From NCBI RefSeq assembly GCF_050571805.1, contig NZ_CP192219.1: a DNA stretch of 64,000 bases; one strand, written 5' to 3'. Source of the DNA: Halodesulfovibrio aestuarii (GTDB taxonomy: Bacteria > Desulfobacterota > Desulfovibrionia > Desulfovibrionales > Desulfovibrionaceae). Positions within the stretch are counted from its first letter, which is position 1. Each line of letters starts with the position of its first letter. Below, piece after piece: positions 50,957 through 60,160 of this stretch. The translations under genes were made by a program, and so were the position numbers. Under the pieces are notes generated by a model that was given only the letters and a program-made list of their open reading frames with translations, was not told where the DNA came from and made no database searches.

Positions 50957-53525
50957 ATCTGGCTCCTAAAAAATGCTTCATGGCCGTTATGAATGCTTCT
51001 GCATGCTCCTGAATATCCTTATCGGTATGCATCCGTGCATCAAGCTGTCTGGTATAACCTACCAAGCTGCCTAGCATTCGCATGCGTAAAGACATCCGCT
51101 CACATGACAGCTTCTTCAACCTGCCTACCACAAGGTCCCCATGTACCTCTACCCGAAAATCGAAATGCTCCAGAACCGTTGCAATAAACTGCGCCCTTCG
51201 GGAGCGGCGGACGAATTCGGTAACACCGCCCAGAAACCGGAAATAAATGTAGTTATCATTTATGATATCAGAAATATAGGCATCGATGATGTTAAAATGA
51301 TACCCCAACCGCATGTTGATGTTCATATAGTGCTTCAACACCACCGCGAGATTGCGCCCCACCTCGTCCGGACTGGCAAGCAATGTAGGAAACGTACGCG
51401 TGAAGCTGGACATAAAGCTGCCCAGATTCACTGAAACAGGATCCATGCACCACATGTCTGCGCATTCCATACCCTTAAGAAATTCCTGTAGAGGGATAGA
51501 AGCAATTTGCTCTGGAGTAGCAGTACGAACCTCAGGCCGGCAAGTGGTTCCCTCTCCCGCATCAATAAGCATAAGCCCCAAAGGATACTTTGTTTCCAAC
51601 CTCTTAGGGGCGGAAAGATGCTGCACTTCCTGCCGCTCGCTGAGTCGAATGAGGTACTCAACGGCCTTTTCATGAATATAACGGGTAATATCGTGGTATG
51701 TACGGCAAGCGGAAGGTTTAAAGTTTTCCGCATGCGGGTCGAGCAAGTTCAATGGACTGGTATGCTTAATAACTCTTCGTAATAGACGATATTCATAAGA
51801 GTCTTCAAACACATCTTCTTCTGTCAGTGTAAAGCGATCCAAAGCGCAGATGCTGCCACGATACGCCACATTCTGTGTAGCATCGAGAGTGATTTCATCA
51901 CCCGAGCGAAGCAAGGATGTGGCTACCTCAGTATTGACGACAGTTGGAACCCTGTATTCACGGGCAATGGTAGCCATATGCCCCGTTGGCGATCCCACAT
52001 CGGTGATGATCCCCTGCGCCTTGTGCATCACACGCGAAAAACGTGGCGAAGTGTATCGGGACACCAGAATAGCCCCGTACGGGAATGTTGTCAGATCAGT
52101 GTTGTGATCGACCAGAAAAACTTTACCTACTGCCACACCGCGCTGTGCCACTACTCCTTTACCGGAAAAAACAATCTCAGCGTTGCGGGTCACGTCCTCA
52201 AGTTGCGGCTCAGAGTTCAACGGAGCGGCCCAAAAACGTAGAGGGCGCGACTGCAGAATCTGCAACGCCCCGCTAGCATCATAGCCCCATTCAATATCCT
52301 GCGGACGTTTGTAGTACCGTTCTATACTCATGGCGGCCTGTGCCAGATGCTCTAACTGCTCAAGCGTAAGGCTTGGGACCAAATGTAACCCTTCTGGAAT
52401 ATCCTTCCATTCCGTACCGCCTCCCGGTGCAAGCACAAGTCGCCTTTGCTTATCTGCTATGGACAAAGATCGCAAAGAATACGGAGCTGCCCTGTCCAGC
52501 ACAAGAGTGTCCGAGGGAGCATCACCATCAACAACGGGAGAACAAAGTCCCCATACGGCGTTGGCTACCATGACACCATCAGCAACGTGCGGGGCATATG
52601 TATGCAACACGCCACCGACCACACTTTCCACCATCAACTGGCACCCCACCGCCATAGCTATTTCATGTTCATGAAAGCCTTTTACTAGGCGATATTTCCA
52701 AGCTTTATAGGAGTATGTACTAGCTATAACTTTACGGTAGGCATCCATTATCTGTCCGCGGGGCACATTCAGAACAGTTTCATACTGTCCGGCAAAGCTG
52801 GCATCGCCATCTTCACCCCACGCGCTGCTGCGCAAGGCTACACGGATATTCCGTATCCCCTGAGCCCGCGCCAAGTCATCCAAAGCAGCCAAGACCTGTG
52901 AGGTCAGGCTGCGTGGCAGGGGAGCGCTCATAATACGCTCTTGTATGGTGTCGGCAAGCTGTTCAAGAGCGGCTTCATCCTGCCCGTCCCACGCCTCTAT
53001 ACCCTCTCTGGCCAACGCAAGTAAGCCGTTCTGTTGCATAAAGTCATAGAACGCACGGGTGCTGATGACAAATCCGTCCGGTGTGGAAAGCCCCAGCCGG
53101 TTTCGGATATCTCCCATGTTGGACATTTTTCCGCCGGCCTGCTCACTCAGATCATGCCCAAGTTCTCGCAAAGGGAGAATGTAGCTTTTCCCTGAGGGAG
53201 CATGTGTTCCGTCCAATTCTTCCTGAATGGCCTGACGAATATGCTCAAAGGCCAGAAAGAGTTCGACGTTCTTACTCTGAGTCAAAATACTGAGATCGGA
53301 AATCAGCTTGAACACCATGTCATCAAGCTGCTCCGCCGTATCTAATATGTACTGACGATCAAAGACGTACTCGCCTCCCGACTTGTCTCCCATGTCAGCC
53401 ATGAGTTCCAAGATGCGGTTGTTCCTTTCCAGAATACTCTGGAATTTTTTAAAATGCACTCCGAACGGAAGTACACGTTTTTTGGATCGCCAGGAGGCGA
53501 GAACGTCTTTGAATTTACGTAACAT
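50904..53525 (-). CDS. PEP-synthase-like phosphotransferase paralogue 1
   Basis: An 873-residue protein. N-terminal module (about 20-110, FKKFQSILERNNRILELMAD, EYVFDRQYILD), ATP-grasp domain with VALRSSAWGEDGDASFAGQY near residue 228 and QDIEWGYDASGALQILQSRP near 430, swivelling domain with GSPTGHMATIAREYRVPTVV (His near 513), and the C-terminal domain with CRTYHDITRYIHEKAV near 605, RLGYHFNIIDAYISD near 740 and NYIYFRFLGG. The PEP/pyruvate barrel is absent and the protein has only about 310 residues after the His domain. All ATP-site motifs are intact, so it is a likely source of phosphate. It begins 12 bases after the TIGR02186-type gene. Confidence 0.83.
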   Translation of the reverse strand: MLRKFKDVLASWRSKKRVLPFGVHFKKFQSILERNNRILELMADMGDKSGGEYVFDRQYILDTAEQLDDMVFKLISDLSILTQSKNVELFLAFEHIRQAIQEELDGTHAPSGKSYILPLRELGHDLSEQAGGKMSNMGDIRNRLGLSTPDGFVISTRAFYDFMQQNGLLALAREGIEAWDGQDEAALEQLADTIQERIMSAPLPRSLTSQVLAALDDLARAQGIRNIRVALRSSAWGEDGDASFAGQYETVLNVPRGQIMDAYRKVIASTYSYKAWKYRLVKGFHEHEIAMAVGCQLMVESVVGGVLHTYAPHVADGVMVANAVWGLCSPVVDGDAPSDTLVLDRAAPYSLRSLSIADKQRRLVLAPGGGTEWKDIPEGLHLVPSLTLEQLEHLAQAAMSIERYYKRPQDIEWGYDASGALQILQSRPLRFWAAPLNSEPQLEDVTRNAEIVFSGKGVVAQRGVAVGKVFLVDHNTDLTTFPYGAILVSRYTSPRFSRVMHKAQGIITDVGSPTGHMATIAREYRVPTVVNTEVATSLLRSGDEITLDATQNVAYRGSICALDRFTLTEEDVFEDSYEYRLLRRVIKHTSPLNLLDPHAENFKPSACRTYHDITRYIHEKAVEYLIRLSERQEVQHLSAPKRLETKYPLGLMLIDAGEGTTCRPEVRTATPEQIASIPLQEFLKGMECADMWCMDPVSVNLGSFMSSFTRTFPTLLASPDEVGRNLAVVLKHYMNINMRLGYHFNIIDAYISDIINDNYIYFRFLGGVTEFVRRSRRAQFIATVLEHFDFRVEVHGDLVVGRLKKLSCERMSLRMRMLGSLVGYTRQLDARMHTDKDIQEHAEAFITAMKHFLGARYDGREQRKRQAFSNTDS

Positions 53526-53537
53526 TAAGATTCCTTG

Positions 53538-54317
53538 TTAGTGAGCACCCTTGCTCTGGAAAACCATACCAATGATCAAGCCGCTGAATATAGCAATAAT
53601 GGTTGCCAACACGCCATAAAGCAGAGAGTTGTCAAATGCCATGGAGCTAAGCCATTTCGGGAAACCTACCAAAGCAGCCTCTACAGGAGCTGTGTTTTTC
53701 CCGATTATGATGCCGTCACGAAGGACTGCGGCCTCCACAAGGTATTTTCCAGGAGAAAGCGCGGAAGGGATATGCAGCTTAGCCGTGTACGACTGCATGC
53801 CGTCAACAACTTTGCCAAACACAATACCACCTTCGGACTCATGGTACATACCGTCCTGTTCTTTCAACAGGATCAGTTCATGAGCAACGTCTATCTTAGG
53901 CAACTCGGTCGTCTTTTCCACTTCAACGGCATCCCGCAGTCCTTCCAGACGGTAGGAAGCAACAGCAGCCCCGAGCTGGTCAAAAGGACGACTTGAATCC
54001 ACAAGACAAACGTTAGGGACGTTTTTAACGGCAACTTTTCCTACGTTCATCCAAAGCAGACCGAAAAGTTTGCCTTTTTCACGCAGATGCATGTCGGCAG
54101 GAGGGCCGGTAAAACGCAAAACAACGTCACTGCCTTCCGGTACGGTACCATGAACGGTAAGATCTATACCGTCATACTGTGCCCCCATAGCAATAGATTC
54201 TGGAGCAGCCTTTATAGCACTGATGTCTGTTTCTGCATGTGCAGGCACGGAAACAGCACTCACGACAAACAAACAGAATGCTGCCATTGCAAGGCGAAAG
54301 AAGGTAACAGTCTTCAT
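53538..54317 (-). CDS. TIGR02186-type exported membrane protein
   Basis: A 259-residue protein with a signal peptide (about 1-28, AAFCLFVVSAVSVPAHA), a beta-rich exported domain with DLTVHGTVPEGSDVVLRFTG and the linked sequence GLLWMNVGKVAVKNVPNVCL, and a C-terminal membrane segment (about 228-253, YGVLATIIAIFSGLIIGMVF). These features match the TIGR02186/Alph_Pro_TM family, which is commonly encoded next to TSUP transporters. It starts one base from the transporter stop. Its function is unknown; a periplasmic partner of the transporter is a reasonable guess. Confidence 0.75.
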   Translation of the reverse strand: MKTVTFFRLAMAAFCLFVVSAVSVPAHAETDISAIKAAPESIAMGAQYDGIDLTVHGTVPEGSDVVLRFTGPPADMHLREKGKLFGLLWMNVGKVAVKNVPNVCLVDSSRPFDQLGAAVASYRLEGLRDAVEVEKTTELPKIDVAHELILLKEQDGMYHESEGGIVFGKVVDGMQSYTAKLHIPSALSPGKYLVEAAVLRDGIIIGKNTAPVEAALVGFPKWLSSMAFDNSLLYGVLATIIAIFSGLIIGMVFQSKGAH

Positions 54318-54318
54318 A

Positions 54319-55254
54319 TTAATGACCTCCCATGTATGCCAACAGCACGTCAGGACGAGCCAGCAGGTCGTACAGCATCTTTACCATCACAACAAGAACC
54401 AACGAGGCGAGACAAATCTTAAGCTGTTCGCCACCCAATTTTTTGCCTACCTTGGTACCAACCTGTGCCCCGATAGAGGAGCCGAGCAGAAGCAAAAGCG
54501 CCAGCACGAAGTCTACAGTATGGTTTTGCCATGATTGCATGATAGTAACGTTCACGCAGGTAAAGAGGATCTGGAACAGACTTGTACCAACAACTACATG
54601 CATCGGCATACGTAGCAAATAAACCATAACCGGCACCATAATGAATCCGCCGCCCACACCCATAATTGCAGCGAGAACACCTACAAGCACACCGAGTAAC
54701 AACGGCATAAGCACCGATAACTGTACTCCGGAACGCGGAAAGTCCATCTGGAACGGCAAGGCGCCTATCGCCCGCGCATAACGTGATTCCTGTTTAGGTG
54801 CTTCCTCCACCTTGGTAGCTGTTGGCTTACGCATAGCTTGCAGGCTTTCCAAAAACATGAAACCGCCAACAAACCCGAGCATCAGCACGTACGTGATGCT
54901 AATAAGAAAATCGGCATTGCCGAGTTGACGCAGGATCTTGATGAGCTGCACCCCGAGACTGCCGCCGCCGACACCACCTAGAAGCAGCAGCATGCCCATT
55001 TTAAAATCCACATTGCCCAGCTTAAAGTGAGCAAAAGTACCGGATGTGGATGCACCCACAATCTGGTTGGAGTCCGACGCCGCTGCCACGGTCGGCGGAA
55101 TGCCAAGCATAATAAGAAGCGGTGTCATCAAAAAGCCGCCTCCGACACCAAAAATGCCGGAAAGCAAACCAACCACGCCGCCAAGCCCAAGAATTGCGAG
55201 ACAATTCACGCTATTGCCCGCTATGGGAAGATATAGATTTAAATCCAGACTCAT
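54319..55254 (-). CDS. TSUP (TauE/SafE) family anion transporter
   Basis: A 311-residue polytopic protein with about eight membrane segments and the internal duplication of the family, marked by GVGGGFLMTPLLIMLG in the first half and GVGGGFIMVPVMVYLL in the second. A cytoplasmic loop at about 145-175 (AMRKPTATKVEEAPKQE) joins the halves. Members move sulfite, sulfonates, sulfoacetate or similar anions. In a sulfate reducer a sulfur anion is plausible, but the substrate is not shown by the sequence. It lies 20 bases after the stress-protein gene. Confidence 0.87.
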   Translation of the reverse strand: MSLDLNLYLPIAGNSVNCLAILGLGGVVGLLSGIFGVGGGFLMTPLLIMLGIPPTVAAASDSNQIVGASTSGTFAHFKLGNVDFKMGMLLLLGGVGGGSLGVQLIKILRQLGNADFLISITYVLMLGFVGGFMFLESLQAMRKPTATKVEEAPKQESRYARAIGALPFQMDFPRSGVQLSVLMPLLLGVLVGVLAAIMGVGGGFIMVPVMVYLLRMPMHVVVGTSLFQILFTCVNVTIMQSWQNHTVDFVLALLLLLGSSIGAQVGTKVGKKLGGEQLKICLASLVLVVMVKMLYDLLARPDVLLAYMGGH

Positions 55255-55274
55255 ATAACCTCTCCTACAATTCG

Positions 55275-55691
55275 TTATACGCCTTTTTTAGGGACCAAGA
55301 TCTCCACTCTGCACGAAACCCGATGCCGGATTGAATGCAACGTGGAGTAGTATCTCTCTGGTGATCGCGCATCTTCTTCAGGTATTTCATGCACCAACAA
55401 AGAGATCTTGTTATTATTAATGAATTCAATGACTTCATTATCGTAACTACCCTCAGCCAAGAAATAGTTGATGCAAATACCTTCTGACTTTGCCGCTTCG
55501 ATGTTCAGCCCAAGACGTACACGTACATCTTCCTCCACCTGCTGTTCCGCACGCGAAAGCGCACGTTCTACAGGCGGGACTACGAGCAGGACATTAAGCT
55601 TCACATCCATGCGTTTTGCCAGTGCACATGCTCTGGATAGAGCTCCCCAAGCCCCGTGTTTTCCATCAATTGCGACAAGTATACTTTCCAT
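55275..55691 (-). CDS. Universal stress protein family
   Basis: A 138-residue UspA-fold protein (SILVAIDGKHGAWGALSRAC at the start, LAEGSYDNEVIEFINNNKIS in the middle). The ATP-binding glycine motif of ATP-type Usps (G-2x-G-9x-G) is not evident at the C-terminus, which ends with SCRVEILVPKKG. It is the first gene of the operon, with the ATG 15 bases from the expected transcription start of a sigma-54 promoter, so the whole seven-gene unit probably reads from here. Confidence 0.82.
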   Translation of the reverse strand: MESILVAIDGKHGAWGALSRACALAKRMDVKLNVLLVVPPVERALSRAEQQVEEDVRVRLGLNIEAAKSEGICINYFLAEGSYDNEVIEFINNNKISLLVHEIPEEDARSPERYYSTLHSIRHRVSCRVEILVPKKGV

Positions 55692-55716
55692 GAGAGTCCT
55701 CTACGGATAGTGCATA

Positions 55717-55732
55717 GCAATGAAGATGCCGA
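55717..55732 (-). promoter_or_regulatory. Sigma-54 promoter of the stress protein/transporter/phosphotransferase operon
   Basis: On the minus strand CGGCATCTTCATTGCT matches the sigma-54 consensus TGGCACGNNNNTTGCT with correct spacing: GG at -24 and GC at -12. Transcription would start about 12 bases on, near 55706, giving a leader of about 15 bases that contains GAGG before the first ATG. Confidence 0.7.
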
Positions 55733-55804
55733 AATAAGATGTACTTTTTTATTTAAATAATTCAGACAGATAAGAGTATGGGCAGATTTTTAAAATATAT
55801 TTTA

Positions 55805-55859
55805 TTTCATTTTGAAACAAAAAAAGGGTATCCTAAACACCTCATGTTTCATTTTGAAA
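55805..55859. promoter_or_regulatory. Two identical palindromic operators between divergent operons
   Basis: TTTCATTTTGAAA occurs exactly at 55805-55817 and 55847-55859, an interrupted palindrome TTTCA-TTT-TGAAA. Centres are 42 bases apart (four helical turns), 80-140 bases upstream of the sigma-54 promoter, which is the layout of enhancer sites for an NtrC-family activator. The regulator at 57393 is the obvious candidate. The second site is close to the kinase start and could also repress that operon. Confidence 0.65.
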
Positions 55860-55896
55860 TACAAATATCCTCGCTGTCGCAATTATGGAGACTGAG

Positions 55897-57393
55897 ATGG
55901 AAGTGAAAGAATCTATTAGCGGATCAAATCTGGGACGATGGATTGTCCAGCATACACGGCTGGACTCCATCAAAGGGAAAATCTTTGTCATCTTTATTAT
56001 GACGTTCCTTTTCATTGGAGGCCTCTCCGCCCTGCATTTTTGGAACCTGGATACCGTCAAAGAGCGCATGATCCTTAGTCAACAGTACGACGACCTTCTG
56101 AATAACATTCTTGAACTCCGACGCATGGAGAAAAATTTCTTCATTTACGGAGGCAGAGAAAGCCTGAAAGAATCACGTCAGTACATCGAGCATATAAATA
56201 AACTGGTAGACAGTCTGGCGGATGACTTACCAGTCCTTGTAGGTCAGAAAGTTTTTCTTCGTTTCCAATCCACGCTAAACAGGTACAACAAGCAGGTGGA
56301 ACTAGTCCTCAGTGGAGAGCCCCTCACTCGCAAGGCGCTACGGGTTCTAGGGAAAGAACTTACGGACTCTGCTGAACAATTCCGCCACATCAAGCGGGAA
56401 CGTATACATAAAGCCATCTCTCGCTCATCTATCCTGCCTTTCGCTTTTCTTGGCATTTTCCTGTTCCTTATGATTCTCGTCATCAAGATTATCGCTCTGG
56501 GACTATTACGCCCACTGGATGTAGTAAAAGCCACCACTCAACAAGTTGCACGGGGGGACTTCAGCCCCATCCGTTATAAAGGCAAACGTCTCGAAGAAAT
56601 TTATGCCCTGATCGAAGCCTTCAACCGTATGGCGCAAGAATTAGAAACGAATCATGAAGATCTGGTTCAGACGCGCAAAATCGCGGCTATAGGCACGCTT
56701 ACAGCCGGAGTTGCACACGAGTTGAACAACCCGATCAACAACATCTCGCTAACAGCGGAAGCTTTTGGTGAAATATACGGCGATGCCGTAGACGAGGAAG
56801 GACAGGACATGTTGCGCGACATTCTGAGCCAGACAGCCCGCGCGGCAGATATCGTAAAGAATTTACTGGACTTCTCCCGGACGGAAAGGCCTGTTTTTGC
56901 CCATCTCGCCCCGGCAAATGTCATGGACAGTTCCATTGCGCTAGTGAAAAATCAATTCCGTATCGCCGGAGTATATCTGGAAACGTCCATTACCGACGAT
57001 CTTCCACCTATTGCGGGCAATCTACGCAACCTGCAACAAGTATTTACAAACCTGTTGCTCAATGCCGTTCAGGCAAGCCCTCAGGAAGGTACAGTTAAAG
57101 TCTGCGTTGAGCTCGCAGACGATCAACAACATATTCGCTTTTCTGTTAAAGACAGCGGCCCCGGCATCGCTCCTGAAATCCGGCAACAGATTTTCGAACC
57201 CTTTTTCTCCACAAAGCAAGTTGGGAAAGGTACAGGACTGGGGTTAGCCGTCAGCTTCTCAATCATCAAGCGCCACTACGGACGCATTGATGTGAAAGGC
57301 AAAGAAGGGGAAGGCGCTGAATTTATAGTCTTACTCCCCTGTGTTTCAGAACAAAACAATGTGTTCAGTAACAGTTTAAGGAGTAAAGCCTGA
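55897..57393 (+). CDS. Membrane histidine kinase of the sigma-54 two-component pair
   Basis: About 498 residues from ATG 55897 (GGAG 6 bases upstream; an ATG 4 codons earlier covers that site). TM1 at about 27-48, a helical periplasmic sensor of about 135 residues, TM2 at about 183-205 (ILPFAFLGIFLFLMILVIKI), HAMP, and HisKA with phospho-His in AGVAHELNNPINNIS. ATPase boxes are NLLLNAVQA, DSGPGIAPE and GKGTGLGLAVSF. The HELNNPLxxI-type box is that of NtrB-like kinases. Its stop overlaps the regulator ATG (TGATG). Confidence 0.88.
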   Translation: MEVKESISGSNLGRWIVQHTRLDSIKGKIFVIFIMTFLFIGGLSALHFWNLDTVKERMILSQQYDDLLNNILELRRMEKNFFIYGGRESLKESRQYIEHINKLVDSLADDLPVLVGQKVFLRFQSTLNRYNKQVELVLSGEPLTRKALRVLGKELTDSAEQFRHIKRERIHKAISRSSILPFAFLGIFLFLMILVIKIIALGLLRPLDVVKATTQQVARGDFSPIRYKGKRLEEIYALIEAFNRMAQELETNHEDLVQTRKIAAIGTLTAGVAHELNNPINNISLTAEAFGEIYGDAVDEEGQDMLRDILSQTARAADIVKNLLDFSRTERPVFAHLAPANVMDSSIALVKNQFRIAGVYLETSITDDLPPIAGNLRNLQQVFTNLLLNAVQASPQEGTVKVCVELADDQQHIRFSVKDSGPGIAPEIRQQIFEPFFSTKQVGKGTGLGLAVSFSIIKRHYGRIDVKGKEGEGAEFIVLLPCVSEQNNVFSNSLRSKA

Positions 57394-58733
57394 TGCTGCG
57401 TGTCGCTATTGTTGATGATGAAGAAATAGTATGTAAACGACTTAGTCTGGTTCTTGGACGTGAAGACTTTGAAGTGGAGGCATTCATTATGGCGCGTTCC
57501 TTTTTGGAACGTGCAGTGCAGCAGCCCTTTGACATCGTCTTTTTGGACATGCGGTTGCCCGACCAAAATGGTCTGGAGGTGCTCTCACGCATTAAGTCGC
57601 TGCATCAGCAGACAGAAGTGATTATCGTAACCGGACACGGATGTATGGAGACGGCTATTGAGGCCATCCGTAATGGCGCCTATCATTATATTACGAAACC
57701 GGTAAACCTGACCGAAATACGACTGCTGGCAAAACAGGTACAGGACAAAATTTCCATGCGTCTGGAAAATATAAGGCTGCGTGAAACACTCAAAGGAGAT
57801 TCCGGCCTTACGTCAATCATCGGGAACAGCCCTGCCATCCAAAAACTGTTTACGTTAATCCGCAAAGTGGCTCCCGTGGACTGCAACGTGCTCATTCAAG
57901 GAGGCAGCGGCACCGGCAAGGCGCTAGTCGCCCGTGCAATCCATCAGCTCAGTCCTAAACGGGATTTTCCTTTTGTAGCCTTTAACTGTGGCGGATTTTC
58001 AGACGAGTTAATCAACAGTGAACTCTTCGGGCATGAACGAGGCGCATTCACAGGAGCAACGGCGACCAAAATTGGCCTGCTGGAAGCAGCATCCGGTGGC
58101 ACGGTTTTTCTCGATGAAATAGGAGAAATGCCACTTGCTATGCAGGTGAAGCTGCTCCATGTAATACAGGAACGGCAAATCAGGCGTGTGGGCGGTACAA
58201 CCCCCATCGATCTGGACATCCGCGTTATTGCCGCTACCAACAAGGATCTGAAGCATGAGGTGGAACATGGAACCTTCCGTGAAGATTTATTTTTCCGCCT
58301 GAACGTGGTTTCCATCTCCCTGCCCCATCTTTCCGAACGACGCGAAGACATTCCGCTGCTGGTACGTCATTTCATCGAAAAATACAGCCTAGCCTTCCAC
58401 AAAGAAGTTATCGGCATTCGTCCGCAGGCCATGCAAATTCTTAATAACTACAGTTACCCCGGGAACGTGCGTGAACTGGAAAATATTATTGAACGAGCCG
58501 TGGCCCTGACAGAAGGTGAAGAAATTCACGCCAGTGACTTGCCGGGAGACATGCAACAATTGGAGTTTGACACCATGGAAGGCGACGGCCTTCCTACGTT
58601 GGAAGAAATGGAGCGACGGTATGTTATCAAAGTACTTGAAAAAACAGGATATAACAAAGGCATGACGGCACAAATTCTGGCAATTCCCCGAACCACCTTA
58701 TGGCGTAAACTCAAAGCCTACGGTGTTGAATAG
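57393..58733 (+). CDS. Sigma-54-dependent NtrC-family response regulator
   Basis: A 446-residue activator. Receiver domain with IVDDEEIVC and phosphorylation site Asp52 (FLDMRLPDQNG); AAA+ domain with Walker A GGSGTGKALVARAI (Gly-Gly where Gly-Glu is usual), the sigma-54 contact loop GAFTGA, Walker B TVFLDEIGEMP and an arginine-rich sensor region; and a Fis-type HTH (NKGMTAQILAIPRTTLWRKL). The TGATG junction with the kinase implies coupled translation. The neighbouring sigma-54 promoter and paired palindromes suggest that its main target is the divergent seven-gene operon. Confidence 0.9.
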   Translation: MLRVAIVDDEEIVCKRLSLVLGREDFEVEAFIMARSFLERAVQQPFDIVFLDMRLPDQNGLEVLSRIKSLHQQTEVIIVTGHGCMETAIEAIRNGAYHYITKPVNLTEIRLLAKQVQDKISMRLENIRLRETLKGDSGLTSIIGNSPAIQKLFTLIRKVAPVDCNVLIQGGSGTGKALVARAIHQLSPKRDFPFVAFNCGGFSDELINSELFGHERGAFTGATATKIGLLEAASGGTVFLDEIGEMPLAMQVKLLHVIQERQIRRVGGTTPIDLDIRVIAATNKDLKHEVEHGTFREDLFFRLNVVSISLPHLSERREDIPLLVRHFIEKYSLAFHKEVIGIRPQAMQILNNYSYPGNVRELENIIERAVALTEGEEIHASDLPGDMQQLEFDTMEGDGLPTLEEMERRYVIKVLEKTGYNKGMTAQILAIPRTTLWRKLKAYGVE

Positions 58734-59187
58734 AAGCAGAGGGATCGTGGTGAGCTACCCGCCGCAACAGCCTCTATTGCTGACTTATGCACACATAACT
58801 ACAAAAATCGTTTGGACTCTGGCACGTGTACTGAATGCATCAGCCACGCACATACTATCGTGCAAAAATCAAATACATCTATTCCAAGCCGTTAAAAGAG
58901 AGAACAAAACCTTTCCGGCACTACGCATAAAAAAATATGACTTACGAGTAAAATCGTAAGTCATATTTTTTGTCTGTTTTATGTTTCCACAGCTCTTGCA
59001 CGTTCTCTAATATCTGACTTTATATCATCCCGACACGTATCTCTTTAACGCTCTTCATCAAATCTTAAAAAGCAAATTTTAAAATGAAAAACGAGAGGCT
59101 AATACTTCGCAGCTTACCGCCAAATGCTATAGGCCAGATAGATTTTTATACGTTATGGAGAGCCTGCAAGTGAACAGATAGTTCGTA
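58734..59187. other. Non-coding gap with bidirectional-looking terminator
   Basis: The gap has no convincing gene. At 58931-58970 AAAAATATGACTTACGA and TCGTAAGTCATATTTTT form a perfect 17-base stem with a 6-base loop and T-run, ending the NtrC-type regulator transcript on the + strand and possibly the EFR1 transcript from the other side. The remainder (58975-59187) is AT-rich with nothing recognised. Confidence 0.6.
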
Positions 59188-59988
59188 TTATAAAAAACAT
59201 TCCGGCTGCTTGGGTTCTTTACAAAGATTATTAAGCCGTTCTGAGGCATCTTTTACCGGACTGGGTTTCATTGTTCTAGCGCCTTGAGGACAACTCTTTA
59301 TACATGCACAACACGTAATGCATTTTTCATGATTAATTATCGAGCTATGTTGCGAATCAATAGCACCTACAGGGCATACGTCTGCACAACTTCCGCATTG
59401 TGTGCATGTGCTATTCACAGCGATAAAATCAACACTCCATAATTCCGTACGTCCCCCATAAGGATAACTGCCAGGCACTGCTACATCGGAGAGTTGAGAG
59501 AGTGATGAAACAGCTTGCAGTTTTTCACAAATCTTACGCCCGAATTCTTCCGCATGAGTTACATCGGCTTTGTCGGGACGTCCTTCAGCTATTGGCGTAT
59601 CTGAATTTGAAAATGAATGTTCACCAACGTATGCCCCGCATGCAATAGGAATACATCCACATTTTTCTACAGTATCTTTTAATTCAAGCAAGGCATCATC
59701 ATAAGCACGGTTACCATAGACAACAACGCAAACCGCGGGAGTATTATCAGCTTTAATTGTCTTAAGCCATTCAGTTGCCAAAGCCGGAACTCTTCCCATG
59801 TAGACAGGAACTGCGACCACAAGCAATTCATCCTTTGCAGCTAGCAAAGACTGTTCTCTTCCGCTTGGTGTGGTTAGATCTACAAGTTCGATTGACGAAG
59901 AATCAATGCCATGAGCAATGCCATGAGCGACCGCTTTTGTTGTTTCTGTTGGTGAAAAGTATACTAATTTTACAGGATCTATTTCCAT
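59188..59988 (-). CDS. EFR1-type flavodoxin / 2x[4Fe-4S] ferredoxin protein
   Basis: A 266-residue redox protein. The N-terminal flavodoxin-like domain begins VKLVYFSPTETTKAV (FMN phosphate loop SPTxTT) and continues with VVAVPVYMGRVPALATEWL and VVVYGNRAYDDALLEL. Two C-terminal four-cysteine motifs, CTQCGSCADVCPVGAI and CITCCACIKSCPQGA, hold two [4Fe-4S] clusters. EFR1-family proteins move electrons in anaerobes; partner and pathway cannot be read from this sequence. It is monocistronic, encoded downstream of but separate from the phosphorelay. Confidence 0.88.
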   Translation of the reverse strand: MEIDPVKLVYFSPTETTKAVAHGIAHGIDSSSIELVDLTTPSGREQSLLAAKDELLVVAVPVYMGRVPALATEWLKTIKADNTPAVCVVVYGNRAYDDALLELKDTVEKCGCIPIACGAYVGEHSFSNSDTPIAEGRPDKADVTHAEEFGRKICEKLQAVSSLSQLSDVAVPGSYPYGGRTELWSVDFIAVNSTCTQCGSCADVCPVGAIDSQHSSIINHEKCITCCACIKSCPQGARTMKPSPVKDASERLNNLCKEPKQPECFL

Positions 59989-60088
59989 TCCATTTGCTCC
60001 ATCAATTTAATTGGGAAGTTATCCCTAGCCTCTTACTGGACAAGATCTAAAACATCACGCCAATAAAGCTAAAGAACGTATCGCACAA

Positions 60089-60127
60089 AAAGCTCCCCCG
60101 CAATTTTTTCTACAGGGGAGCGTTTTA
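60089..60127 (-). terminator. Rho-independent terminator of the phosphorelay operon
   Basis: GCTCCCC and GGGGAGC pair around a loop of about 16 bases; on the minus strand AGCTTTTTT follows. It lies about 35 bases after the stop of the REC-PAS-AAA gene. Confidence 0.75.
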
Positions 60128-60160
60128 TTCTATTCATTGCATGCGAACTACGTAATATCC

